64,000 bases of DNA from contig NZ_JACRVF010000002.1 of assembly GCF_014306105.1 (NCBI RefSeq), positions 332,368 to 396,367 on the forward strand, given 5' to 3'. The notes below the pieces were generated by a model. That model ran no database searches. It saw nothing but the letters and a program-made list of their open reading frames with translations, and was not told where the DNA came from. The position numbers were made by a program, and so were the translations under genes. Shown here piece after piece: positions 45,159 to 54,467 of this stretch. Position 1 is the stretch's first letter; each line of letters starts with the position of its first letter. This DNA comes from Pontibacter cellulosilyticus. Lineage in GTDB: Bacteria > Bacteroidota > Bacteroidia > Cytophagales > Hymenobacteraceae.

Positions 45159-46013
45159 TTAAGAAGTATAAGCTTTTGCCTGCATAAAAGTATAAAAGAA
45201 CACAGCATTTGGGCTTTTGGCTACTATCCGCATTTCCTCACGCACTTTATCTGCCAGTTCAGCATCAACATAGCCAGCCTCCAGTAATTGAGGTAAGCCA
45301 CTCAGGAGTAACTCCGTCCAGAAACTGATCATCTCGGCGCGCTTGGCCGGATTCCGGTTGTCGAGGTGGTAAGTTTTAGGCTCTGTAGTAATGCGCTGAT
45401 ACCCTACCGACTGCAGCAAATTACCTAGTTTAGCACCCACAAACGGATCACCGCTCATATCGTACTGCAGGTCGTTAAAGCGCATCCAGTATTGCAGCAC
45501 ACTGGGCGAGTAAGGCTCTACAAAAAAGCTGGAGTTAAGTACCTCTGTTATCACAATAGGGCTGCCCGGCTTTAGCACACGCCGCACCTCCGATAGCACC
45601 CTGGCCGGCTCCGGTATATGCTCCAGCACCCAGCACAAAAACGCTCCATCGAACTGCGCCTGTGAATCGAAGTTCATATCCATGGCATTGCCTTGCAGCA
45701 ACGTGTAGCGGTTCGTGGCATAAGGTATAGCCGAGAGGTAACTTTCTGCCTGCTTAATTTGCTTCTCAGAGTAGTCGAGACCGGTTAAGTGAATGTGTGG
45801 GAAGCGGCGTAACAAAATCTCACTTTGGGCACCCACACCGCAGCCTACCTCTAACAGGTTGGATACAGTAGAGAAATCGATATCTGAATAAATCTTATTC
45901 TCCATGAAGCGTGCCTGCTTGTAGAGTCGCTGTTGCTCTTCTTCAGAGTAACCGTGCAAGTACTTTTCTTCCGATGGTTCTGTCTGTGCCATAAGTAATG
46001 TATCGTTTTGCAA
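45159..46013 (-). CDS. Class I SAM-dependent methyltransferase
   Basis: The 284-residue protein has motif I LLEVGCGVGAQSEILLRRFP, the acidic end of strand 2 (TGLDYSEKQI), and FDGAFLCWVLEHIPEPARVL. LKPGSPIVITEVLNSS (post-III) follows. These define a Rossmann-type methyltransferase of the UbiE/Methyltransf_25 kind. The substrate cannot be told. The C-terminal 90 residues vary within the family and may form the acceptor pocket. It is last in a minus-strand series with the NUDIX and hydrolase genes. Confidence 0.87.
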   Translation of the reverse strand: MQNDTLLMAQTEPSEEKYLHGYSEEEQQRLYKQARFMENKIYSDIDFSTVSNLLEVGCGVGAQSEILLRRFPHIHLTGLDYSEKQIKQAESYLSAIPYATNRYTLLQGNAMDMNFDSQAQFDGAFLCWVLEHIPEPARVLSEVRRVLKPGSPIVITEVLNSSFFVEPYSPSVLQYWMRFNDLQYDMSGDPFVGAKLGNLLQSVGYQRITTEPKTYHLDNRNPAKRAEMISFWTELLLSGLPQLLEAGYVDAELADKVREEMRIVAKSPNAVFFYTFMQAKAYTS

Positions 46014-46080
46014 GTTGTAAAGATACTGCTTTAGAAGTTGGTAGCGGAGGTATAAATCTATTTTATGAGCTGATGTAAGG

Positions 46081-46548
46081 CTAAGAGTGCAAAGTATCTA
46101 TCATTTCCCTGGCAGTGGCAACCATTTGTTTTTCGCTTTTGAATGCCAGTAGTTGCTCCGCCTCTTTTATACTTACCCAGCGTGCCTCATTTACTTCCCA
46201 ATCGTGCTTTTCAATATCACCGGAAGTATACAGAAGCAGGAAGAAGTGCACAAATTTATGAAACCGCACCCGCTGCTGCCCCTTATTGCCTACATACCAA
46301 TATTCTATAGTGTCAATCTTTTGGAGGAGTTCTGTACTGATGCCGGTCTCTTCCTGCACCTCCCGCACGGCAGTTGTTTCTGGTGTCTCTCCTGGATCAA
46401 CGATGCCTTTTGGCAGTTGCCAGCGTGCAGGCTTGCCAACAGAGATCAATGCTATCTCTGTGCCTAACTCAGTTTTTCTGAAAGCCACTCCTCCGGATGA
46501 CACCTGGTCTACAACAGGAAGCTTGGGTTTAGGACTGGTGTCAGGCAT
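46081..46548 (-). CDS. NUDIX hydrolase
   Basis: The 155-residue protein carries a complete Nudix box in GIVDPGETPETTAVREVQEE, continued by TGI (GX5EX7REUXEEXGU), which binds Mg2+ and cleaves nucleoside diphosphate-X substrates. SSGGVAFRK and LPKG before the box fit Ap4A/ADP-ribose-type members, but the substrate is open. It lies 12 bases after the lipoprotein hydrolase stop, so they are likely co-transcribed. Confidence 0.92.
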   Translation of the reverse strand: MPDTSPKPKLPVVDQVSSGGVAFRKTELGTEIALISVGKPARWQLPKGIVDPGETPETTAVREVQEETGISTELLQKIDTIEYWYVGNKGQQRVRFHKFVHFFLLLYTSGDIEKHDWEVNEARWVSIKEAEQLLAFKSEKQMVATAREMIDTLHS

Positions 46549-46560
46549 AACAAGGAAGAT

Positions 46561-47673
46561 TTATTTTTTGGCTGCCGGGGTGGTAGAAGTGGTGTCTATA
46601 CTTTTCCGTTGTTCGTTTAGCCAAAGCAATCCGGGACTATATGCCATGTCGTGCACCCCCTCAAACAATACCAGCCGTACATCACCTGATTGGCGTGTAT
46701 ATACCACACTAGGGTCAGAGCCTCCAAAATACTTAACGCCATCCGATGTACCCTCTAACTCTTGCGGTAGTTCCTGCTCTTTGTCGATATAACGCATATG
46801 CTCCTGCGAAATAGTGTCGGAGGGTTGTGCAAGAGCATTAAATGCTCTGAGGGTATGGCTAACCGGAACAAGCACATCTTCTATGCCAGCCGCCAGAAAA
46901 ACAGGTATGCCTTTGACGTTGTTGATATAAGTGACCGGGCTTCGGCGCAGACACTCTTCAGCGGCAGGTGTTCCGGGTAAAGGCTCACCACCACAAGCTG
47001 TAACTACATGGCGGTTATAGTCGCGGTGGGGGTAATATTGACTAAAGGCATACCAGTCTACCAAGTCATAAACAGGTACCCAGGCTACCACGCCAGCCCA
47101 CAACTCAGGGTGGCGGCCGGCTGCCACCAAAGCTGTCATAGCACCACCTGAGGAGCCAAGAATGTATATGCGCGATTCGTCTATTTCAGCGTGCTGCTTT
47201 GCATAATTCACGGCATCAACTATATCCTGAATAGCCAGGTCAGAGGCCATAGCCTCCGGTTTGTTAAACTTGCCACGGTAATTGGGATGAATAAAGGCCC
47301 AGTCGTATTCCATGGACCATTGCGCAAAGGGTATACTTACCTCCTGCAGGTATTCGCTGCTCCAGCTATGCAGCATCACTAGTAATGGCCTTTTGCCGAT
47401 AGTCTCAGAAGTATAAAATAAAGCAGGCTGCTCGTTACCATCTGCTGTAGATTTGATATTTACTTTTTTTATACCAGGAACTTCTTTCTGCCATTTGCTC
47501 AGGCTTTCATCAGCAAATTTAGATGGATACTTTTTAGAGGTAGAATACTGACCCATGCGCTCCACCGGTTTCTCCTGTCTCTCTTTGCGGCAGGACGAAA
47601 AAAGCGTGAGCGCTAGTAGCAAAAACGCCAAAGGGAAAGGCTTTTTATACTTTATGAAGGAAAACAGTATCAT
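46561..47673 (-). CDS. Alpha/beta-hydrolase (prolyl oligopeptidase-like) lipoprotein
   Basis: From ATG 47673 the protein has 370 residues; a GTG 9 codons earlier is possible. A lipobox is visible: a hydrophobic AFLLLALTLFSSC with Cys at about residue 28. The hydrolase fold shows LLVMLHSWSS, nucleophile GSSGGAMTALVAAGRHPEL (Ser in GSSGG), acid Asp in GIEDVLVP and His in GVHDMAY, a complete triad. It resembles peptidase S9 and acetyl-xylan esterase-like enzymes. It probably acts at the outer membrane or in the periplasm on peptides or esters. Confidence 0.82.
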   Translation of the reverse strand: MILFSFIKYKKPFPLAFLLLALTLFSSCRKERQEKPVERMGQYSTSKKYPSKFADESLSKWQKEVPGIKKVNIKSTADGNEQPALFYTSETIGKRPLLVMLHSWSSEYLQEVSIPFAQWSMEYDWAFIHPNYRGKFNKPEAMASDLAIQDIVDAVNYAKQHAEIDESRIYILGSSGGAMTALVAAGRHPELWAGVVAWVPVYDLVDWYAFSQYYPHRDYNRHVVTACGGEPLPGTPAAEECLRRSPVTYINNVKGIPVFLAAGIEDVLVPVSHTLRAFNALAQPSDTISQEHMRYIDKEQELPQELEGTSDGVKYFGGSDPSVVYTRQSGDVRLVLFEGVHDMAYSPGLLWLNEQRKSIDTTSTTPAAKK

Positions 47674-47773
47674 TTTTAAATAGATAAACAGCCTAGGCAC
47701 CTTTCTGTGCAGGTTATAAATGAACTTGCAAAGGAATAAAAAGTTACATCATTTTAATAGCCTATAACGAAAA

Positions 47774-49072
47774 TCAGCCAGTTAATTGTATCCGCTCCAG
47801 CAATTCTGGGATGCCCTCTTTCTCAAATAAAATCCGCCCGATCTTCAGATCAGACCAACCCTCCTGCAGGCGGTAGGTAAAAACAGGCAGGTTTTCCTGC
47901 AGTTCACATGCAATGCTAAATTGCTTAACACCGGGTATTTCTGTAGCGGATTTTAAGTGCAACAGATGAGTAGAGATGATGAAGTAGCACCTGTTATACT
48001 TGGCTAGGCCATTAATGGTAGTGGTTGTAATGTCCAGGGCATCGTCTGTGTTAGTGCCTCTAAAAAGTTCGTCGAATACGGCAAAGCAGCTTTTGCCGCT
48101 GTTTGCTTCCTGCACTACGCTTTTCAGGTTTATGATTTCTGCCATAAAATGGCTGTAGCCGTCCTGCAGGCTATCGTTGGTGTTAATAGCAACGGCAACG
48201 GTATCGAAGTATGGTAGTACAGCACTAGCAGCTGGCACAGCAAGGCCAAGGTGTGCCAAGTAAACACACAGGCTTACCGCCCGCAACAGGGTAGATTTGC
48301 CCGACATGTTAGGTCCTGTAAGCAGTATCACGTTATCTGTTGAGGCTAAACACAGGTCGTTCTTAACCGGTTTTTTAAGACTTGGGTGGTAGAACTGCTT
48401 AAGCTCAAAAGCATCTTCAGCAAAAACTGGAAAGGCAAAATGATGCGTAAGAATACCTTTGGTGATGGAAAAATAAGCCTCGAAGGTAGCCAGGCTGGTC
48501 CAGAAGGAAGTGGTTTCGTGCTGCGTAAGGGCGTTTAATTTCTGGCTAAACTGTATGGTAGCCTTTAGGGTAAACTGCTGCTGTGCTACAAGCCCGGCCT
48601 GCTTTTCCATCTCCAGTTTATGGATGAAGGCGTTGATCACCTGCAGGTGCTTTTGAAAGCTGGCAGGGAAGGCAGCTATACTTAACCCCGAGAAATAGCG
48701 GCTGTTTAACCTATGTAGGAAATTAATTACCTGGATGCACTTTGATATGAGCTGTTGCCGCTGCCCATAGTTGAAGGTGAGTCTTATAAAGGCCTTTAGC
48801 TGCTGCGTCTCCAGTACGATCTTGTTTGAGGCTACTTCATTCAGAAAATACATTGCCTCTCTGTAATCCAGCCGTTGGTAAGTAAAAGACTCAAGCACCT
48901 TCCAGTTTTGAACAAAGGCTTTGATCTCTTGCTGCCGGTTGTAGATTTCGTCAACGCTATTGAGCGGCTTGCTGATGAACTGCCTCAGAAGATCTTCTGC
49001 CTCTGTGCTATAAGTATAGTTAAACAAGGGCAGGATATCGTTTTTAAGGTTCAGATCGTGTACTTTCAGCAT
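47774..49072 (-). CDS. Short MutS-family ATPase (no mismatch-recognition domain)
   Basis: The 432-residue protein keeps a MutS core (lever/clamp helices, about 1-225) and the C-terminal ABC-type ATPase. Walker A is LLTGPNMSGKSTLLRAVSLC (about 250-269), Walker B CFAVFDELFRGTN, and the switch His is in FIISTHLLHL. The N-terminal mismatch-reading domain and Phe-x-Glu motif of MutS are missing, and no Smr nuclease of MutS2 is present. So it is a MutS-related protein of unknown substrate. It is divergent from the SF1 helicase gene with a gap of about 150 bases. Confidence 0.88.
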   Translation of the reverse strand: MLKVHDLNLKNDILPLFNYTYSTEAEDLLRQFISKPLNSVDEIYNRQQEIKAFVQNWKVLESFTYQRLDYREAMYFLNEVASNKIVLETQQLKAFIRLTFNYGQRQQLISKCIQVINFLHRLNSRYFSGLSIAAFPASFQKHLQVINAFIHKLEMEKQAGLVAQQQFTLKATIQFSQKLNALTQHETTSFWTSLATFEAYFSITKGILTHHFAFPVFAEDAFELKQFYHPSLKKPVKNDLCLASTDNVILLTGPNMSGKSTLLRAVSLCVYLAHLGLAVPAASAVLPYFDTVAVAINTNDSLQDGYSHFMAEIINLKSVVQEANSGKSCFAVFDELFRGTNTDDALDITTTTINGLAKYNRCYFIISTHLLHLKSATEIPGVKQFSIACELQENLPVFTYRLQEGWSDLKIGRILFEKEGIPELLERIQLTG

Positions 49073-49224
49073 AAAGCAGAAGCGGTTTATTGGTGGCGAA
49101 GCTGTTTATTAACTCAAGATAGTGATACCTTCTCTAAATCCGCTTCCAACTCAAACCTTTTCCTGCTAACTTGCTTAAGGCAAACACTACCGCTGGCGTT
49201 TCTTCGTTAACGGTGACAGGCACA

Positions 49225-52200
49225 ATGAAAAACATCCTCAAGAATTACAGACGCAGGCTACTTAACCTGGGCACTGGAAACAGGGCTTTGCTACTGCTGC
49301 GCCTGTACCAGGAGCTGCACGTGGATGTGGAGGCGCTGGACTTTTTGAGCGGAGAGCCTGCCTTTGAGGTGCTAAACAAATTGCTGAGTGGTAAAAAGAA
49401 AATTACACTTGGCCCTTATACCGATAGCCGCTATGCCCCGGTGGCACCTGTTAGCCGCAGATTGCGCTACATAAAGCGGAAGGCAGAAATGATTTTTGAA
49501 GAGCGCGGCAGCCGTGAGTTATACTTGGGATGGCCTTTTGTGCACGGTAAATTCTCGGATGGTACGCCGGTTCGTTGCCCCTTGCTCTTCTTTCCGGTGG
49601 CTTTGCAGGTAAACGCAGCGCAGGAGTGGGAGATGGTGCCGGACACATCGCAGCAGCCGCAGTTTAACCAAAGTTTTTTGCTGGCCTACGCCCACTACAT
49701 GGGCACGCCGCTGGCCGAAGAACTAACCGAGCTGGACCTGAGCACACTGCCGCAACAACCGCTGGAGTTCCGCACTAAAATATACGAACTGTTAAAAGAC
49801 CATCAACTGGCCATTAATGCTGGCCGTGAATTCTTTGCCGATAAGCTCAAACCGTTCCGCGACTACAAAAAAGCCGACTACGAAACACACCTGAAAGACG
49901 GGCAGCTGCACCTGGAGCCGGAGGCAGTGATCGGTATTTTTCCGCAGGCCGGTTCCTACTTGCTTAACGATTACGATACCTTGCTGGAGCGCGACGACCT
50001 GCAGCAGATGGAAGACCTTTTTGCATCGCCTTTTGAAAGTATAAACAGTCATGCCCCGGCGCAGCAGACCTTTACAGCATTTGCCATGGATGCCTCGCAG
50101 GAGGCGGCGCTGCAGGCCGTAAAGCAGGGTAAATCGCTGGTAGTGCAGGGGCCGCCGGGCACGGGCAAATCGCAACTGATCTGTAATCTGGTATCGGATT
50201 TTACTGCACGTGGCAAAAAGGTATTGGTCGTAAGCCAGAAGAGAGCCGCACTTGATGTGGTGCACCAGCGTTTGTCGCAGCAGGGGCTAGGTACTTTTGC
50301 CGGTTTGGTGCACGACATTAACGCCGACCGAAAAGCCTTGTTTAACCAGCTGCTGCACCAGGTAGAGCAACTCGACGAGTATAAAAAGCAGAACCTGGCG
50401 CTCAATAGCATCTACACCGACCGCACTTTTCTGGAGGTAAGCCGGGGCATCAATAAAAATACAGAGCAGCTCGAGAATTTTAAAAAGGCCCTGTTCGATA
50501 CCAGCGGCTGTGGCTGGTCGGCAAAAGAGTTATACTTGCTCAGCAGCCTGCAGCAACCGCACATAGACCTAAAGGGGCTTTACAAAAACTTTACAGCAGA
50601 TACGGTAGCCACTTTTCAGCCACGTCTGCGGCAGTACCTGGAGCAGGCTATCAAATTTGAGGGTCCCGATTTTGTATGGCGCGACAGGCGAAGTATGAAA
50701 GGCTACGGCTGGCCGCAGCGGCAGCAACTCGAGCAAAGTATAAAATCTGTGCAGGATGAGTACGGTACGCTGCAGCAAAGTATAAAAGAGCAAAGCGGGT
50801 TTGAATTTGAACTGAATGCCTTGCCTGCGAACATCACTGAAAGTATAAACCAGGTACACGAGCTGCTGCTGCAAAATGGTGTGCACGAGGTGGTTGATGT
50901 ACTGCTGCAAAAGCCGGTAAGTTTAAAGGAGCTTGCAAAACAAGTGCAGGAACTGAAGAGCTTATACTTGGTTTGCCCGGCTCCGGATGCTGCCATTCCT
51001 GCCGCAGATGTAACTGCTGTAAAAGCTGCCATTGCAAAGTATGAGGCACAGCAAGGCAACCTGTTTAAAAGCATAGGCTGGCAGTTTTCTAACGAGAAGA
51101 ACATCTTGAAACAGGCGCTGGCAAAGTATAAACTGGAACTGGATGCTGTTGGCGTTGGCGAACTGCAGCGCAGGCTGGCACTAAGGCAGCAGGCCGAATC
51201 GCTGATAAAGGCTATCAACACAAGTATAAAGTATAACTTAAGTATTGAAGATAACCCTACGCCTGTACTGCAAAAGCTGGCGGTAATAGAACAGGCACTG
51301 GAGGCGCATCAGCAACTACATAAGCTGCATCAGAATAAAATACTCCACGAGAAACTGCTGAAAGAGGTTAACCTACCTGAGCACCTGCAGGAGCTTAAAA
51401 TAAGCGTATTGCAGCTGGACGAGAAGCAGAAAAATTGGCTGGTGTGGCTGACGGAGAAGCAGGTGAAGCGACTGTTGATCGAAGAAAGCTTTGCCGAAGA
51501 ACTGCTGCAGGCCCTGCCTTTATACTTTGAAGAACTGGTAGCTTTTGATGCCCTGAAGGAGGAGCTGACACAACCGCACCGCGAAGCAGCAGGTCTGTTG
51601 CTTGCAGAAAGTATAAAATCAGGTGAAGAAGGAGAGAAGCTGTTCCTAAACAGTTTGTACCTGGCTTGGTTGCACCACCTCGAAGGGTTGCACCCGGAGC
51701 TGCGCCTGCCAAGCAATGGCGGCCTTACCAAGTTGGAGGAAGACCTGCAGCGGCTACTGCAGGAAAAGCAGCAGCTAAGCCAGGAGATCGTGCTGTCGCG
51801 GTTACGGGAGCAGACGTACAAAAACATTGAGCTAAACCGACTGGGCAACCCCGTTACCTACCGTAGGCTGCACGCACAGGTTAGCAAGAAGCGCAGTCTG
51901 TATCCGCTGCGCAAATTATTATCATTATTCTCTGCTGAGATATTAGACCTTATGCCGTGCTGGCTGGCCTCGCCGGAAACGGTGTCGGCGGTTTTTCCGC
52001 TGGAGGCTTGTTTTGATGTGGTGATTTTTGACGAAGCCTCGCAATGCTATGCTGAAACTGGTATACCTGCCATGCTGCGCGGCAAGCAAGTAGTAGTAGC
52101 CGGAGACCAGCAGCAGCTAAAACCATCCGACTTGTACCGTGCCCGCTGGAGCACCTCAGACGATGATGAAGTCGAAGAACTGTCTGCTGAATCTTTGCTG

Positions 52201-53181
52201 CAGTTGTGTGGTTTATACTTGCCGCAAACTATGCTTACGCAGCACTACCGCAGCCGCTATCCAGAGTTAATAGAATTTTCGAACCGCTACTTTTACCGCC
52301 ACAAACTGGAGCTTATACCAGAGCTTCACGACCTGAACGACAGGCAACCGGCTATTCAGTTTGTAAAGGTGCATGGGCTGTGGCAGGATAACCAGAATAT
52401 ACCAGAGGCCGAGAAAGTAGTGGAACTGGTGCTGGAACTGTTAAAGGCTGGGCAGGAAGAGATTGGCGTGATCACCTTTAATTACGCCCAACAAATGCTG
52501 GTGCAGGACCTGCTGGAGGAGAAAGCGCTGGAGCAAAGTATACCAATTCCGGCTTCTGTACTGGTTAAAAATATTGAGAACATTCAGGGTGATGAGAAGG
52601 AGGTAATTATACTTTCGGTTGGTTACGCACCGGATGCCAAAGGTAAGCTGAACATGCAGTTTGGCAGCCTGAACCAGGCTGGCGGCGAGAACAGGCTAAA
52701 TGTAGCTATTACCCGTGCACGGCAGCAGGTGCTGGTGGTAAGCAGCATCAGGGCCGAACAACTACAGGTAGAAGGTACGCTGCACCCGGGACCCAAGCTA
52801 TTAAAAGATTACCTGCACTACGCGCAGCAGGTTAGCAGGAGGTATTTCCAGTATCAGCCTAAACAAGAGTACATGCCGGGGCACGTGCCGTTGCTAAAAG
52901 AGCAGCTGGCAGCGCAGGTGCCAAACCTGCAACCTGAGGTGCCTTTTGCCGACCTTACATTTACCGATAACAACACGTTTAAGGGAGTAGTACTGACGGA
53001 TGATGATTTATACTATAACCACCAAACGATCCGGCACCTGCACGCTGATGTGCCTCAACTGCTAAAGATGCGCCACTGGCCATACGTTAAAGTATACAGC
53101 AGGCAATTCTGGGAAAACCCCCAGGCAGTGCTGCAGCAGCTAAAAAGGCAACAGGAGAATGTTACAGCACAGCAGCTTTAA
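49225..53181 (+). CDS. Giant SF1 (Upf1-like) helicase, DUF4011-type, with Vsr-like C-terminal domain
   Basis: From ATG 49225 the protein has 1318 residues; TTG 49171 is less likely because the family start is MKNILKNYRRRLLNL. The N-terminal 280 residues look like the DUF4011 segment (LLNLGTGNRALLLLRL). Helicase motifs follow: Walker A GPPGTGKS (309-316), Walker B VVIFDEASQC (Asp at 936), GDQQQLKPSD (about 960), HYRSRYPEL (about 1007) and NVAITRARQQVLVVSS (about 1160). About 600 residues of mostly helical, coiled-coil-like sequence separate motifs I and II. Residues 1243-1310 (VVLTDDDLYYN, DVPQLLKM, VYSRQFWENP) resemble the Vsr-like nuclease fold, with diverged catalytic positions. Its role in DNA repair or defence is inference. 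Confidence 0.87.
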   Translation: MKNILKNYRRRLLNLGTGNRALLLLRLYQELHVDVEALDFLSGEPAFEVLNKLLSGKKKITLGPYTDSRYAPVAPVSRRLRYIKRKAEMIFEERGSRELYLGWPFVHGKFSDGTPVRCPLLFFPVALQVNAAQEWEMVPDTSQQPQFNQSFLLAYAHYMGTPLAEELTELDLSTLPQQPLEFRTKIYELLKDHQLAINAGREFFADKLKPFRDYKKADYETHLKDGQLHLEPEAVIGIFPQAGSYLLNDYDTLLERDDLQQMEDLFASPFESINSHAPAQQTFTAFAMDASQEAALQAVKQGKSLVVQGPPGTGKSQLICNLVSDFTARGKKVLVVSQKRAALDVVHQRLSQQGLGTFAGLVHDINADRKALFNQLLHQVEQLDEYKKQNLALNSIYTDRTFLEVSRGINKNTEQLENFKKALFDTSGCGWSAKELYLLSSLQQPHIDLKGLYKNFTADTVATFQPRLRQYLEQAIKFEGPDFVWRDRRSMKGYGWPQRQQLEQSIKSVQDEYGTLQQSIKEQSGFEFELNALPANITESINQVHELLLQNGVHEVVDVLLQKPVSLKELAKQVQELKSLYLVCPAPDAAIPAADVTAVKAAIAKYEAQQGNLFKSIGWQFSNEKNILKQALAKYKLELDAVGVGELQRRLALRQQAESLIKAINTSIKYNLSIEDNPTPVLQKLAVIEQALEAHQQLHKLHQNKILHEKLLKEVNLPEHLQELKISVLQLDEKQKNWLVWLTEKQVKRLLIEESFAEELLQALPLYFEELVAFDALKEELTQPHREAAGLLLAESIKSGEEGEKLFLNSLYLAWLHHLEGLHPELRLPSNGGLTKLEEDLQRLLQEKQQLSQEIVLSRLREQTYKNIELNRLGNPVTYRRLHAQVSKKRSLYPLRKLLSLFSAEILDLMPCWLASPETVSAVFPLEACFDVVIFDEASQCYAETGIPAMLRGKQVVVAGDQQQLKPSDLYRARWSTSDDDEVEELSAESLLQLCGLYLPQTMLTQHYRSRYPELIEFSNRYFYRHKLELIPELHDLNDRQPAIQFVKVHGLWQDNQNIPEAEKVVELVLELLKAGQEEIGVITFNYAQQMLVQDLLEEKALEQSIPIPASVLVKNIENIQGDEKEVIILSVGYAPDAKGKLNMQFGSLNQAGGENRLNVAITRARQQVLVVSSIRAEQLQVEGTLHPGPKLLKDYLHYAQQVSRRYFQYQPKQEYMPGHVPLLKEQLAAQVPNLQPEVPFADLTFTDNNTFKGVVLTDDDLYYNHQTIRHLHADVPQLLKMRHWPYVKVYSRQFWENPQAVLQQLKRQQENVTAQQL

Positions 53182-54296
53182 ATATTTTTCAGAGGAATGG
53201 GTAGAAAGCGGTAGTTGAACTGGTATATGCCAGCATGAAATTTAAATTTAATTTCGAACTTCTGCCTAACAGGCTCACCGTTAACAAGAGCCGGCTCTAA
53301 AGCAGGCAGGCTCCGCAACGACCTTACAATACCAGAAGCAATACGTTCATTAAATGCATTGCTATATGTGAAATTGATCAGCCTACCATCCTCAGCCACC
53401 TCTGCATTAATTGTTAACTCATTCTCATAAGATTTTAGGTCAATAGTACTTAAGTAGCCGCTCAATTTCAGCTTTATCTCCTCGCTGTAAGCAGGAATGC
53501 CGTTGCGAAACTGTGCGCCCACAACCTTCACTCCTTTTGGCTTAGCCTCGCACTTGTAAGAAGAGATAACCATTCTCTCAGCATTTATGTAAGGGAAATC
53601 GTTAGAGTTTAGCAGCGATACTCGAGGGGCATTTGTGTAAGGGCCAATTGGGCTAGTACCTCTTTTAAACTCTCCGTCCTTAAATCGTTCGATGTTGATG
53701 GCTTTCTTGCTTCTGTCTGTAGTGTTTACAGCAGTCCATGTGCCTTCTGGTTTACCGTTCAGGATTTGACCACTCCAGGTGATAAAAGCACCTTTGTTAG
53801 TGTATTTGCCAATGCCTTCTTTTACAGTTTGTGTGCCATCTGCATCCCAGGCATTGATTATACTTATCTCTCCATCAACTGCTTTAAAGGTGAGCTTGGG
53901 GGCGCCTGTTTCATAGTATAGATTCCAGGTGCCGTCAAACTCGTTTTCTGTGTAATTTCCTTGGGCCCGTAATTTTCCGTTGGTGTAATAAATTGTAAAC
54001 AATCCGGTTTTAAGGCCATCTTTAGTATAGCTTCCCTGGGAAAGTATAAGTGCGGGATCTGATTTGCTGTGGTCGGCAAAGTTGCCATAGAAAACAGCTT
54101 TTTCCCTGTTAAAGCGTACATGGCGTACTATACGGGCGCAACTGTCCTCAATAATGGCATATTCATCGTTAAGGGGGATGTGCAGGCTGTCAGCTCCATA
54201 ATTAGACATGGTAATTCTGCGGTCGGAGGGAACCTGAGCCAGGCAGTTAGAAAAAAGTAGCGCCACGAATATGGCTGTAAGTAAAGTTGTTCTCAT
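53178..54296 (-). CDS. Exported MORN-variant (YwqK-like) protein with TonB-C-like end
   Basis: The 372-residue protein has a signal peptide (LLTAIFVALLFSNCLAQ; the Cys could also act as lipobox). MORN-variant repeats follow: GSYTKDGLKTGLFTIYYTNG, then KLRAQGNYTENEFDGTWNLY and KPEGTWTAV. The C-terminal 80 residues (INAEVAEDGRLINFTYSNAF, RSLPALEPALVNGEPVRQK) resemble the TonB C-terminal fold found in many Bacteroidetes exported proteins. Function is unknown. Its stop codon overlaps the helicase stop by 4 bases in convergent orientation, so no terminator fits between them. Confidence 0.75.
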   Translation of the reverse strand: MRTTLLTAIFVALLFSNCLAQVPSDRRITMSNYGADSLHIPLNDEYAIIEDSCARIVRHVRFNREKAVFYGNFADHSKSDPALILSQGSYTKDGLKTGLFTIYYTNGKLRAQGNYTENEFDGTWNLYYETGAPKLTFKAVDGEISIINAWDADGTQTVKEGIGKYTNKGAFITWSGQILNGKPEGTWTAVNTTDRSKKAINIERFKDGEFKRGTSPIGPYTNAPRVSLLNSNDFPYINAERMVISSYKCEAKPKGVKVVGAQFRNGIPAYSEEIKLKLSGYLSTIDLKSYENELTINAEVAEDGRLINFTYSNAFNERIASGIVRSLRSLPALEPALVNGEPVRQKFEIKFKFHAGIYQFNYRFLPIPLKNI

Positions 54297-54467
54297 AGGG
54301 TGACTGTCAAACTAAAATCGGGGTGCAAATAAAATCAAAAAATTGATGTGCTGTTACTTATTTTTTCTCCATCTAAAACTTTTGGTCTTTATAAGAAAAA
54401 CAGTGCGGACCTTTAGCCATGTAAAGCAAAAAGTATAAAGTATATTGTTGGTGCAAATCCTTTATGT

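Noticed and set aside
45093..45287. Plus-strand 64-codon frame after the HhH gene
   Set aside because: Overlaps the methyltransferase end on the other strand; no features beyond chance.
46286..46792. Plus-strand 168-codon frame
   Set aside because: Spans the antisense of two real genes (NUDIX and hydrolase) without motifs.
50703..51848. Two minus-strand Ser/Cys-rich frames of 172 codons
   Set aside because: Antisense to the coiled-coil part of the helicase; typical shadows of Leu/Gln/Lys-rich coding DNA.
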